Source: Cylindrodendrum hubeiense
Taxonomy: Eukaryota > Ascomycota > Sordariomycetes > Hypocreales > Nectriaceae
DNA: 64,000 nt
Reading direction: 5' to 3'
Assembly (NCBI GenBank): GCA_014621425.1
Contig: JAANBB010000107.1
Span: forward strand, 41,645-105,644
Position 1 is the stretch's first letter. Each line of letters begins with the position of its first letter. Of this stretch, positions 34,501-44,681 are shown piece after piece. The notes beneath the pieces were generated by a model. The model saw nothing but the letters and a program-made list of their open reading frames with translations, had not been told where the DNA came from and ran no database searches. The translations under genes were made by a program, and so were the position numbers.

Positions 34501-36537
34501 GCCTGCAAACCGAAGACTAATGGAACATCAGGGTGCTACTGGAGCTGGAAAAACTACACTCCTTGATGTACTTGCAGACCGAGTTACCATGGGTGTTGTC
34601 ACTGGTGATATCCTTCTCAATGGACACCCAAGATCGAACTCATTCCAGAGAAAGACCGGCTATGTCCAGCAACAGGATATCCATCTAGGAACATCGACCG
34701 TTCGAGAGGCTTTGAGGTTTAGTGCCGAGCTTAGGCAGCCTGCTTCGACGTCCAAACAGGAGAAGTATGATTATGTTGAAGAGGTGATTCGGCTGCTGGA
34801 AATGGAAGTATATGCAGATGCTGTGATTGGTGTTCCAGGAGAAGGTTCGTACGAATGGCACCACGTGTCGTTGCGAATACTGACATTTGGTTGCAGGCCT
34901 CAATGTTGAACAGCGAAAGCGCCTTACTATTGGTGTCGAGTTGGCTGGTAAGCCTGATCTCCTACTATTTCTCGACGAGCCGACCTCGGGTCTGGATAGT
35001 CAAACCGCCTGGTCTGTTGCTGCTCTTATCCGAAAGCTTTCGGACCACGGACAAGCGATTCTTTGCACCATTCATCAGCCTTCTGCCATGCTATTCCAAC
35101 AATTTGACCGCCTCCTACTTCTCGCCAAGGGTGGACGGACTGTCTACTTTGGCGATATTGGAGAGAACTCCAAGGTTATGACGAACTACTTTGAAAAGTT
35201 TGGGGCGGTTCCTTGCTCACCAAAGGATAATCCTGCTGAGTGGATGCTTCGCGTCATCGGCGCCGCTCCAGGAGCCCATACGGATCGAGATTGGGCGGCC
35301 ACTTGGCGGGAAAGCCCCGATTACATGGCCGTTCAAACCGAGCTAGAGAAACTCGCTGGTCTTAGGACCACAACTCCAAGCCCTGAGAATGATTCCGGCA
35401 CAAACACCACCTACGCTGCCCCGGTTTCACTCCAATTTTGGGTTTGCAGCAAGCGTGTTTTTGAGCAATACTGGCGAACGCCAACCTACATCTACGCTAA
35501 GTTGCTTCTTTGCCTGGGCAATGTCGGTTCCCCTGTATCCTCCTCTACATGTATTGTACTAATGTTTCTCAGAGCTTGTTCATTGGTCTCTCCTTCCAGG
35601 ACTCCCCTCTTTCGATTCAAGGTCTCCAGAACCAAATGTACTCGATCTTCATGCTAGTCGTTATTTTCGCGTTCTTGATGTACCAGACGATGCCGAACTT
35701 CATTGCCCAGAGGACTCTGTACGAAGGGCGTGAAAGATCTTCAAAGACATACTCCTGGTATGTTTTCGTGGTGTCAAACCTGGTAGTTGAGATGCCGTGG
35801 AATTCCGTGGCTGCACTTGTCATTTACCTGCCGTTCTACTTCCTGGTCGGTATGTATAAGAATGGAGAGGTCACCGACACAGAGCACGAGCGAGGTGGCT
35901 TGATGTTCTTGTTGCTGTGGGCTTTCATGATCTATGAAGGAACATTCGCAGACATGGCCGTGGCTGGCGTGGCCACAGCTGAGATTGGCGCTACACTCTC
36001 ATTATTGCTGTTTATGATGACTCTCATCTTTTCTGGGTAAGATTTGACGTTTTTATTATTTCGAGAATTTCAGTTCGGATTGCTAACTCTATTAATAGCG
36101 TCATCGTTGCATACTCCAGTCTTCCGGGATTCTGGAAGTTCATGTATCGGGTCTCGCCAATGACCTACATCATCGGTGCAATGCTCTCCGACGGCGTAGC
36201 AAAACAAGAAGTCCAGTGCTCCGACATTGAGTTCCTGACACTGCAACCCGCCAACAACCTCACCTGCGGCGAATATCTCGAGCCATTCATGCAAGCAGCC
36301 GGCGGCGCACTACAGGACCCATCGAACACCACTCAGTGCATGTTTTGCGCCATCGCGCAGACTGACGTCTACCTTCAGACAGTGGGGATAGAATATGATG
36401 ACCGATGGAGGAATTTTGGACTAATCTGGGTATACATCATCTTCAATTGCTTTCTTGCGGTGGGAGTTTACTGGCTGGCAAGGGTTCCCAAGAAGAATAC
36501 ATGGGCAAAGGTAAAGGCAGTATTCTCTCGAGGATAA
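31591..36537 (+). CDS. PDR-type ABC-G full transporter (drug/metabolite efflux pump)
   Basis: Full-size pleiotropic drug resistance transporter, expected in the plasma membrane. Eleven exons: 31591-32078, 32142-32224, 32273-32724, 32781-33124, 33180-33423, 33473-34068, 34116-34479, 34532-34844, 34897-35522, 35573-36036, 36099-36537; all joints keep frame, giving about 1470 aa. The order is (NBD-TMD)x2. NBD1 has the fungal-type Walker A GRPGSGVST (about 159-167), signature VSGGERKRV (about 275) and Walker B QCWDN. NBD2 has a canonical Walker [10 protein letters not shown] (about 858-866), a degenerate signature LNVEQRKRL and [13 protein letters not shown]. This reciprocal asymmetry is normal for PDR pumps. 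Membrane blocks include [20 protein letters not shown] and [20 protein letters not shown]. One donor (35523, GTCGGT) is non-consensus. It is divergent from a zinc-cluster regulator. The substrate is unknown. Confidence 0.93.
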
Positions 36538-36547
36538 CTGAGGAAAC

Positions 36548-36889
36548 TTAAACATTGGGGACAGGGAAATAGACATAACTAGACTGGACAAACTTAGACA
36601 CTACTTTTCTTATTAGTAAAAATTTTATCATTGCGTTTCTTGAGTAAATTTCTTGTAACAGACTCCTGTCGGTAAATGAACGTCTGATCTTCGAGCGAGT
36701 TAGCTCTCTGGCTGCCGGGAGCATCGGAAGTCGGCGTCCAGTTGCACGTGTCTCACATTCGTTACAAGTTCCGCCGTAGAACTGCAGAGAAATTGCTTCA
36801 AATATGGGTACAAAACTGGTAGAGCAGCAAACAGAAGCCACCAAAAGCAAGCCGGAGATGACAAACTTCACGGCATAAATTCTATTCAT
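36548..36889 (-). CDS. Possible small secreted or membrane protein
   Basis: Weak candidate. From the ATG at 36889 the frame encodes about 113 residues beginning MNRIYAVKFVISGLLLVASV, which looks like a signal peptide, and then CCSTSFVPIFEAIS and CNECETR. A TATAAAAG element lies on the minus strand at 36930-36937, about 45 bases before this ATG. The frame is open further upstream but that part looks non-coding. The C-terminal half is basic and unremarkable. The 3' end approaches that of the ABC transporter, so the two would be convergent. It may be a fortuitous frame. Confidence 0.28.
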   Translation of the reverse strand: MNRIYAVKFVISGLLLVASVCCSTSFVPIFEAISLQFYGGTCNECETRATGRRLPMLPAARELTRSKIRRSFTDRSLLQEIYSRNAMIKFLLIRKVVSKFVQSSYVYFPVPNV

Positions 36890-37271
36890 CCGAGACGAAA
36901 TACCTGAGAACGATGAATACTGGAATATACTTTTATACTCCTTTCTCTTGAACAAGTCTGAAGATCGATTTGTAGAGATGCTCGTTGCCCTTATCGACCT
37001 ACAGTACCCTTTGACTTGTGTTTGTTTATGATGCGTGTACCTCATTTGGGATTTGACAGGTGCGAATAGCAACACTCAACTTCATTTAGGGCATGGCATG
37101 CCTGCGCAGCTCAAACATTGGTATCATGGATATCACCAAGATGGAAACCCAGAGTGATCATCATTTGTGGAATTTGGCACGAAATGTGCGGGACTGGCTA
37201 ATGAATGTATAACTACTAAATGCAAGTGAGATCATAATTGATGTTCATTCAATTTGTGGCATCCCCTTCCC
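36890..37271. other. Intergenic spacer
   Basis: AT-rich DNA between the weak small ORF and the 3' end of the next minus-strand gene. The only feature noted is the TATAAAAG on the minus strand at 36930-36937. Confidence 0.4.
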
Positions 37272-37970
37272 TCAAGGGCTATATAAACGCCAGTTGATCT
37301 TCGACACGTCCTTGTAGCATCGAGAGTCAAGTGCATACTTGTGGCTAGAGTAAGAGCCCTCGGGTAACGTCTCTAGCTCGGCGCACTCTGGGAACAGTCG
37401 AATAGGAACACAGTGCTTGGGGATGTTGCGGTTTGTGGAGCCATCCTTGTTTTTGGTGATCCTGGCCTGCTTGATGGTGACGAAGTACTGGCCCTGGTAG
37501 TAATCCAGACTCTCGTTACAAGCGAGATACGTCTCGGGGAGGACGAGGCTCCATGCCTTGGAAGACGAAAGCTGGACGCCGGGAGTGCCGAGCCCAAAGT
37601 CGAGGTGAGCCGTGGAAAGTGTCTTGGAGTCGGTGTCATTGGTGAGCTTCAGCCCCGAGGGCGTCAGAGGCGTGCCGCCATCGGTGATGATGGTTGCCTT
37701 GCTGTCGGCCTGCTCCTTCTTGGTTCCATTCTGGTAGAAGATGCGACCGTCCCCCTCGATGACACCGACAAGAGCCAGGCCGGCCCCAGTGTGGATGCTG
37801 GTGATGAAGGTGTTTTGAATGGAAGGCTTGAAGTCTTTTGAGGGGTCAGTCACGTTGACAACCAGCTTGAAGCCCTTGGAGGTCTCGGTGGCAGGATAGC
37901 TGGGTTTCGACGCGACAGGTGATGCGGCAGTGAGGCCGAGGAGGCCGAGGAGGATCGTTGGGACGATCAT
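37272..37970 (-). CDS. Small secreted protein resembling the fungal DUF7907 group
   Basis: Predicted secreted protein of 232 aa. The ATG at 37970 is preferred because it is followed directly by a signal peptide (MIVPTILLGLLGLTAASPVA); the frame stays open 48 codons upstream with non-secretory sequence. The mature part begins near SKPSYPATETSKGFKLVVNV and includes TSIHTGAGLALVGVIE and DGRIFYQNGT, a pattern I associate with uncharacterised fungal secreted proteins (DUF7907 type). Further segments are LSTAHLDFGLGTPGVQLSS and a C-terminal part with four cysteines, which could form disulfides. N-glycosylation sequons such as NVT, NGT, NDT and NES are present. No catalytic motif is visible. No intron is needed. 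Confidence 0.78.
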   Translation of the reverse strand: MIVPTILLGLLGLTAASPVASKPSYPATETSKGFKLVVNVTDPSKDFKPSIQNTFITSIHTGAGLALVGVIEGDGRIFYQNGTKKEQADSKATIITDGGTPLTPSGLKLTNDTDSKTLSTAHLDFGLGTPGVQLSSSKAWSLVLPETYLACNESLDYYQGQYFVTIKQARITKNKDGSTNRNIPKHCVPIRLFPECAELETLPEGSYSSHKYALDSRCYKDVSKINWRLYSP

Positions 37971-39391
37971 GACGAAGATGGGTGAAACTTCTGAGTTGGA
38001 GCAGGGCAATATCTGAATGCGAACAACACAGAGGAGAGGGCTTGGATACTGGCGGATACTGGCAGGTTGAGGCACGTGGCTGGTCCAAAAAGGTGTATGA
38101 GTTTTCGAGAACAACGAGGGAACCCTTGTGTCTTAAATTGGCTTCGGTCGTTCTGTGCAACTGCGAGACATGTTGGATGACGGTGAGGGTGCATCCGAAG
38201 AAGGGATGGGCAGCCAAGGGCGGGAAGGGAAAGTGTGGGGAAGCAGGGAGATCGCCACCGCGAGACCACTGCGGCGAGCCCGCTAGTGGCTAGCTACAGG
38301 CCCAGGCACCTGTGGACGGGAGGTTACAGTGGGCTCAGGCGCGGGGAGTACCCTGGGGGCTGGGCAGATCCGCCCTGTAACCCGACGCATGCCCCCGATG
38401 GAATGTCGTCACTTGCTGGCCGACGCTTCCGTGGCCAGCGCCACGCCCAATACCGCACCCAACACCGCACCCAGTACCACGCGGTTCTTGCAGCTCATCA
38501 TTGGGTGGGAGGATGTTGCTTCCAGCTGATTTGAGGCGGTAACTGCGGTTAGGCTTTGTTCGTATTCTGATTCTCGTATCTTGGCTCTGCGATCTGTACC
38601 CGAACCTCATCATCATTCCATCTCAAGTCAAAGGACCGATCCAGACTGACGTCAACCAAGATTGTGATAGGCGGCTCTCCTCCACTCCGAACAGCACAAC
38701 GACCATGACAGCTGGGCTGGGATTCGCTGTGACATGAAACACGGCACGTTCCTCCTAGTGTGGACTGTTGGTCATGCCGTTGATCTCTTGTCGGCTGAAG
38801 AGTCATGTACGTGTGCGCCGTGGCAGCAACCTTCTTTCGCTAGTGAAACCCAGATCTGTATACCTTCGTCGCCCTGCCCGAGGATGGCAGATCCCTGTGT
38901 CACGGAGTACCTTTGGACGGCGATCCCCAGTGGTTGATGGCCAGTAGAGGAAGTTTCTGCATTGAAGATTTTCTCCCACATCGTCCTATTCTTGCAGGAC
39001 AAGATTGTGACCGGCATCCTGTAAAAGGTCTTTTGTGGATATACCTGTTGGTCTCGTGGCGTTGCAGTTTGGGTAGAGATCCCCACGTTTTGTCAATCAT
39101 CCCACGAGACACCTGACGCTGTCTAAGTTCTTCGCTGCAAATACGGGAACTTATCACCCATGGCCAAGAGGAAGTGACCGAGGGGCATTCCACAACATGG
39201 TTCGCGGCTTATTGTAAAACGGAACGACGTATCCCTCAGCACAGTATGGTTGGCCCTGTGTAAGATAGATGGGTTTTGACCGCCAGCGCCCGACCGCCCT
39301 TGGGATAGATGTGGGACATCACAAATGGGCTTGCGGGTGGTTCGACGGCGAAAGTAGCTTGTGTACCGGCATACCTCGATGTTAGAGGTTC
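37971..39391. other. Intergenic, 1.4 kb
   Basis: This spacer contains the promoter of the secreted protein and the 3' flank of the F-box gene. No supportable gene is seen; frames such as 38235-38534 plus follow base composition. ACACCGCACCCA-like short repeats occur near 38453-38480. Confidence 0.4.
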
Positions 39392-40324
39392 TCAAGAGCG
39401 GATGCTCAGAGTTCGCTGGCTCGAGTCCCAAATTTTTCTTGCGTGAGTGCAAGCTTGGAAATGTTGGAGGAATTTCTCTCTGGAATACACAAGGTGCCGA
39501 CGTTTGTAGTTCCCTTCGGAGGGCGAGATCCGCATCGCTACTTGGCAGCCTCTACACGAGACCCCGGTCTGAATCTCGCCCGTCTTGGGGTCGAAAGTTG
39601 GCAATGCCGTAGATGCTTGATACCCAAAGCCAGGCAAGTGCATCTGAGAAAAGTAGCATGGAGTCGGCTCCGGGTGCCCAATTGATCGCAGAATCCGGAT
39701 GCAGTATTGTTCCGCAACGAGGAAGCGTCGGCCACCGCGCAGTGCGCTGGCTGTACGGTTCAATACTGGCAGCGTATGAAAGATCGGAATGGCCTCTTTG
39801 AGTTGGTCGACAGATAAGCCAGATTCACTGGACAGCTTCTCGAGAGGTGCAGCGCTCAATCCCTTGGCCGATTCGATGCAAGGGAAGCAGCATCGCGTAG
39901 CGGTGGGCAAGAAGATATATCCAGCAAAGGAACCGCAAGATTGGCAGTCCTGGGTCACCAGTGCTGAGTGCAGTGTGCTGATGGCGACGTGGTGGCCGAT
40001 ATCGGTTCGGAGAAGCGCACAGAGGGATTGCAGCGCGTGGTCGCCGAGGCGGCGATACTCAGGAATCGAGGCGACGACTGCCCGAGCCCGGCGACTCACT
40101 TGGCTGAAGTGGAAGCCAGCATCGATGTCGAGCATGAGGCAAACGGAGGACAAAATCTCCACGGGAAGAACATCGAGCGCTCCAAGCCCCTCGTCGGGGC
40201 AATCGCCGAAAGCCTTGAAGACAGATGATCGGACGACTTCGCATTGGTGAGGGTCGATCCGGATAACGGCGCACTCAGGCTCCTTGTATGAGGCAGCGCT
40301 CAGTATTGACTCGGAGTGGTCCAT
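39392..40324 (-). CDS. F-box protein with cysteine clusters
   Basis: Single-exon gene of 310 aa. Residues about 50-92 form an F-box (LDVLPVEILSSVCLMLDIDA, then FSQVSRRARAVVASIPEYR), which in relatives docks to Skp1 in an SCF ubiquitin ligase. The rest matches a pattern common in filamentous fungi: CQSCGSFAGYIFLPTATRCC followed by FPC (C127, C130, C145/146, C149), a second SCRGC pair (C257, C260), and a C-terminal HFQACTHARKIW. These Cys/His groups suggest zinc binding. No substrate-binding repeat (WD40, LRR) is visible, so the target is unknown. The ATG at 40324 is the only sensible start upstream of the F-box. Confidence 0.82.
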   Translation of the reverse strand: MDHSESILSAASYKEPECAVIRIDPHQCEVVRSSVFKAFGDCPDEGLGALDVLPVEILSSVCLMLDIDAGFHFSQVSRRARAVVASIPEYRRLGDHALQSLCALLRTDIGHHVAISTLHSALVTQDCQSCGSFAGYIFLPTATRCCFPCIESAKGLSAAPLEKLSSESGLSVDQLKEAIPIFHTLPVLNRTASALRGGRRFLVAEQYCIRILRSIGHPEPTPCYFSQMHLPGFGYQASTALPTFDPKTGEIQTGVSCRGCQVAMRISPSEGNYKRRHLVYSREKFLQHFQACTHARKIWDSSQRTLSIRS

Positions 40325-41732
40325 GATGCGAGATCAGCCCTCGCGGGATAGCGTCGTTGGGGGAATGAACAGATAAGATACGGCTCTGGAAATCGCTGAG
40401 TGGTTTTGTGGATGCAGACGTGTAGCCTCAAAGGAGTCGTGAACATCGGGGAATGAACATGGGGGGCACTGATTGATAAGATTGTCGGAAATCCGATCCC
40501 GCTCCTTCATCTCCGTGCCTATCACAACGTCCCGGGAAGTCCCTCAGCCCTTGTCCAGACGGGCTGGTCCCGGCACTGGAATTTGAGCCTGCTCGTCAAA
40601 TCACTGGCAATGTGGCGAGCTGTCGCAAAAACGCCCATTTCTTCGGTGCTCAAGCTAAAGTCGCAATGCATGCAATTTACATCCGTACTCTAAATACCCC
40701 GCAATCATGGGATAATTGCCGGGATGTCAGGTCCTGTCACCTGTGGACTAATTAGTCGTTGACTATCTTCCATACCCCAAGGTTCCATCCCACCCACGCG
40801 CAATGGCGGAGATGCTGGTGGGCCTCCAAGTCACATTCTACAATACGCCTGGAAGAGGTGTCGGTGGGCCTCAACGTCTCATTCTACAATGCCCTCAGTA
40901 ATCCCAATCCTTCCCAACAGCAGGCTCCCGACGAAAGGCAGCAATAGTTGACCCTCCATCCGACCCACACACTTCCGCAATTGAACCGGTTCCCGAGTCC
41001 CCGAGTGCCCAAATGAGGGGGTCCAATATGACGACTGCCCTCTCCAGGTGTCACGTCCAAATCTCCGATACGGCACCCAATAATGGCGAGTTACAAGGAC
41101 AAGAAGGTGGCCAGCATGAGTAAATCAGATTCGCACTGTCTGTCCTGCAGATTGCTCCTCGAACTTCGTCACATGCATGTGCAGTCGAACTGGTTGACCG
41201 CCAATGGGCATCCACAACCTCTGTCTAGAAGGCCTCCCGCAGTATATGTTGGTAAGCTTCCTGCCGGATGCATGGGAATGGCGGACACGCCACGGCTTCC
41301 GGTTTGCTGCCCACAAGTTCCCTATCAGTGATGGCTTCAATGGCTTTGACACGTAGTCAAAGCGGGCCGTCTCGGGTCTGCGAGCTTCCTGTTGAGAAGC
41401 AATGTGCATTACATGCCTCGACACTCTCACACTGGCTGCGCCGAAGACAACCATGAGATTGATACCGTAGGACGCTGGCTTTTTCTTTAAGCAAAGGCTC
41501 TGGCAGTGGAGGTGAAGGAACATAAATTGAGGACTTCGCAACTCTGAACTTGAAGCTCCCAGACAAGCAGCCAAGTCAAAATTCATCATAACCCCCTTTC
41601 ATGAGCCAGCAGTATCGCCACTACTACGTATGGGACGGGTCCCCGGAGCATGACTCCACGGTGGACCCGTCCTACCCACAAGCCTGTCCGTACCCATGAT
41701 GGTTTCATCCGCTAGCGTTTGGCTAACACGAG
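40325..41732. other. Intergenic, shared promoter region
   Basis: 1.4 kb between the divergent F-box gene (minus) and C2H2 factor gene (plus). A pair of near-repeats GTGGGCCTCAA/GTGGGCCTCCA...CATTCTACAAT is visible at 40818-40890. No gene is supported (frames 41083-41331 plus and 41125-41589 minus lack features). Confidence 0.4.
40818..40890. repeat. Short direct repeat, GTGGGCCTC...CATTCTACAAT
   Basis: The string GGTGGGCCTCCAAGTCACAT with TCTACAATAC after it (about 40818-40850) is followed by GGTGGGCCTCAACGTCTCAT with TCTACAATGC (about 40862-40894). The two units are roughly 44 bp apart and differ at a few positions. They lie in the gene-free spacer. Confidence 0.7.
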
Positions 41733-42647
41733 ATGATGTCTATAGCCTTGAACCAGCCTTGGCTCCTGGAGGACGTGTCCCCAGAGTGGGAAGCTGCCTT
41801 CTCCGATCATCCTTTTGAAGGGGGTGTGGGGGATACAGAATCCTTACTTCAGCCCGGGGTCATGACAAGCATGGCCACCTCGAATGACCCGGTCTTTCAG
41901 ACTACCTTCGATGATGGCTCTTTTCAGGGTTCAGATTCGTCAAATTGTTTCAGTCCCATCGGCCAATGCAGCCTTCCGTTTGATTCTTCGTTTTCATACT
42001 CTCAGTCTTCACCATCACTCACCTCTCCTCATCATCCCCTACCTGCCTCCGAGGACGTACAGCTCGGGTTCGAAGTTTCAGATCGCTCCATGATTGCCCT
42101 CCATGCTCTATAGAGTGAGCAATCAATGTCGAGTCTTCAGGACGGTTCTTACTCCACTACAACTTCCTCCGCGACAGCTGCGGATAATGATACTCAGTCA
42201 CACTCATTTGGGGGCCTCGCCTCCCCAGAAATTCCATCAACAAGTCACTCGGGGCGCAGCACTGGCAAAAAGCTTGAATTCGAGGAAAATCCATTTTCTT
42301 GTCCGGAAAATGACGAGTATGTGGTAAATGGAGTATTCTTCTGTGATCGACCGAACTGTGTGAAACAGTTTCCCACATCAAGCAAGAGGAAGTAAGTAAA
42401 TATGTCTTCTTTTGATGCTTCTCCTTGACTGACTGTTCCCAGGAAACATATTCGAAAACATGCAAAGCCGGTAAAGTGCCCCTACTGCGACAAGACGATG
42501 GCGGCTCAGCGAGATATGCGCAAACATGTGGAGACCCATGGCAAACATAAACGGATTCCGTGTAAATTCTGCAAAAAGAAGTTTACAAGAGGGTGCAATC
42601 TCAAAAGGCACGAAAGGACCCAGCACCCGGAGCTGATCCAGTCTTGA
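41733..42647 (+). CDS. C2H2 zinc-finger protein, three fingers
   Basis: Probable DNA-binding regulator of about 268 aa. The N-terminal two thirds are acidic and Ser/Pro-rich (MMSIALNQPWLLEDVSPEWE onward). The C-terminus carries three zinc fingers: CDRPNC with HIRKH, CPYCDK with HVETH, and CKFCKKKF with HERTQH. Intron 42392-42442 (GTAAGT donor, GACTGAC branch, CCCAG acceptor) falls inside finger one. Upstream, the same frame has one TAG at 42111-42113. The likely explanation is an intron at about 42057-42113 (GTACAG donor, acceptor AG inside that TAG), joining ...PASED to SEQSMSSLQ; a 45-nt alternative starts at the GTTCGA near 42069. If no intron is removed there, the long frame would be broken and the finger protein would start at 42126. 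Confidence 0.75.
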
Positions 42648-43211
42648 CTCTTGTCACTTTGGCTTTGTCACGGAGCCGCTTGAGTACTCCTAGTTTAATA
42701 CAACACTCGTTCTCGCGCGTTTTAAATCGCATTTGATGTCGTGATAGTGGTTAATAAGTGACTTACTCCCCCTTATGAGGATATCTTTCGTTGGCTATTC
42801 CATCGAGCCTCTCGGGTTTTTGAGATTGAATGCTGTCACCCTGGACCCGCTGTGATGTAGATAATGTATGCTGAACATGATTTTCTCTCCGATCGATATT
42901 ATCACATGTCACCCGCTGTGCAAACTAGATGAAAGGAGAATCCTGGCCTACAGTCCTAACTTCGTGCTCCAGGTTAGAGCCGTCATTTTGAGAAAAGGCA
43001 GATAATTAACTTGAATTGCAAAAAGGAGATCAAAAATTAACTCTTCTAAGTACCCCCTCCCGTTCATAGCAAAACGCCTCCGTCACTTTCCTCGCTTTTA
43101 TCCGTCGCGATTTCTGTGTTTGCCGAGGGGCTCTTGTCATGCCAACTCAAATATTCATCTATATCCACCGACGTATGAGGAGTGTCTGCATGCAATGAGT
43201 AAATAATCGAT
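42648..43211. other. Convergent 3' spacer
   Basis: This holds the 3' flanks of the C2H2 gene (plus) and the deaminase gene (minus). It is AT-rich, with no supportable gene. Confidence 0.45.
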
Positions 43212-44681
43212 CTAGACGTATGCGTTGGCGGTGAAGCTTGGAATGAACTTGCCTTCCTCAATGTCTGCTTCGCTGAGGAATTTGTCCTCCACGTCGGCGA
43301 ACTCATACACGTCCTCAAACCACTCGTTCTCCGAGTTGGTGATTCCGGTGATGGAGTCAGGGCGTGTCATGCTCGAGATCTCCTGCCGTTGGATTTGCTT
43401 CAAAGCGACGTCGCGAATATCTTTGATGATAAGATTCATGACATCTCTCTGCTCAAGCCAGCGAGGATCATCATGCCCTCGAGCTAGAGCAACGGGCCCC
43501 CAGTTGAGGAACGCCTTCTCGTGGGAGTCGGGTTCGACGTATCCAGCAGGGTGATGGCGAAAATAGAGCTTGCAGCCGTAACAAGCAAACTTGCTAGTTC
43601 CTATAAAGGGATCGCCATCCACGAATTCAAATTGGTTGACATAAAAATGATCGTGCATCTGCATTTCCGAGTGAACGCGTGGCTTTGGCTTGTGCTTTTC
43701 GTAGACTTCTTTGATCCGCTCTCTAAAATCCATCCGAGAGAGATAGGCCAGATACTCCCCGTGGCGTTTATCTCCAGCTGGAAGTATCCGCGTCAGGATC
43801 CCTTCCAAGGTAGTCTGTGAATCTGCCTCTGGTGATGGAACGCAGACAGGAGGTGCCACTGAATCGACCTTAGAGTCCTCCAGTAAACGGCCGAGACGGC
43901 CAGAATCCTCGAGCAGTTGCTTTGCCACCCGGATGTGCTCTGCAAGGCGCCCGATAAGATGTGTGACGGTGCGAAAAGGATTCGGAGCACCGTCTGAGCT
44001 GTTCTCCGCATGTGACTCTTGGCCGAGTCTTCGCAACATCTGCATCTGTGGATCATTGCGAGCTTCATAAGCAATCTCGCAAGTTTTTAGCGAGTCCAAT
44101 TTCTTGCCAAAGTTGAACTTCTTGAGCCAGATAAGTAGAGAATCTAGATTTGCGTCGGTCAACATGTATTTTCCACTTCTCATTGACGATAACTCACTGG
44201 TCGTCGTCGCGTCAAACGTGACTTTCTTCAGAACACCCTCACATTGCTTCGCGGCGTTACGTAGGATATTGCCTTCTTTCTTGACTCTGGATTTTGAGAA
44301 CTCTGCACATGTTCTTGCTATACTCTCATTCTGCCGTGCCTCACTGGCACGCAAAGTTGGGATTCGCCTCAGCTGAGCCAAGGTGGTCCGCAAAAATTCG
44401 ACGACATCTTGCCGAGGTTCTTCATTGAAGGTAATCCAGAACATGAAGCAGTCTGGTCTGTTTTGAATGGCAACGGAAGTTGTGGCGTCGCCACCTTTCT
44501 CGTAGTCGCAAATAAATGCCAGGTTTTTGATGAATCTTCGTCGACAGGCAATCAAGGTTGAATAATCAAGATTGGTGAGCGTGTGCGGGCCCACGACTTT
44601 TCTCACGAGATATAAAACGATCAAAGCCTCGTAGAATCGGGCGATAAGCCGTTCATACTTATTCAGTCTTGGCTTGCCCAT
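43212..44681 (-). CDS. OTT_1508-like deaminase domain protein
   Basis: Single-exon gene of 489 aa. The C-terminal half matches the fungal OTT_1508-like deaminase group: a zinc-ligand/proton-shuttle motif HSE (H337, E339) in PKPRVHSEMQMHDHF, and about 28 residues later the paired cysteines of SKFACYGCKLYF (C367, C370), followed by HHPAGYVEPDSHEKAFLNWG. This His-x-Glu plus Cys-x-x-Cys arrangement is the zinc site of the cytidine-deaminase-like fold. The N-terminal 300 residues are largely helical and charged and are not recognised. The real substrate (nucleotide, nucleic acid or other) is unknown. No toxin/immunity partner or NLR-type gene lies directly beside it. No intron is needed. Confidence 0.75.
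   Translation of the reverse strand: MGKPRLNKYERLIARFYEALIVLYLVRKVVGPHTLTNLDYSTLIACRRRFIKNLAFICDYEKGGDATTSVAIQNRPDCFMFWITFNEEPRQDVVEFLRTTLAQLRRIPTLRASEARQNESIARTCAEFSKSRVKKEGNILRNAAKQCEGVLKKVTFDATTTSELSSMRSGKYMLTDANLDSLLIWLKKFNFGKKLDSLKTCEIAYEARNDPQMQMLRRLGQESHAENSSDGAPNPFRTVTHLIGRLAEHIRVAKQLLEDSGRLGRLLEDSKVDSVAPPVCVPSPEADSQTTLEGILTRILPAGDKRHGEYLAYLSRMDFRERIKEVYEKHKPKPRVHSEMQMHDHFYVNQFEFVDGDPFIGTSKFACYGCKLYFRHHPAGYVEPDSHEKAFLNWGPVALARGHDDPRWLEQRDVMNLIIKDIRDVALKQIQRQEISSMTRPDSITGITNSENEWFEDVYEFADVEDKFLSEADIEEGKFIPSFTANAYV

Noticed and set aside
39361..39435. tRNA-like B-box word GGCTCGAGTCCC
   Set aside because: No matching acceptor stem, anticodon arm or A box could be paired around it, and it overlaps the 3' end of the F-box gene.
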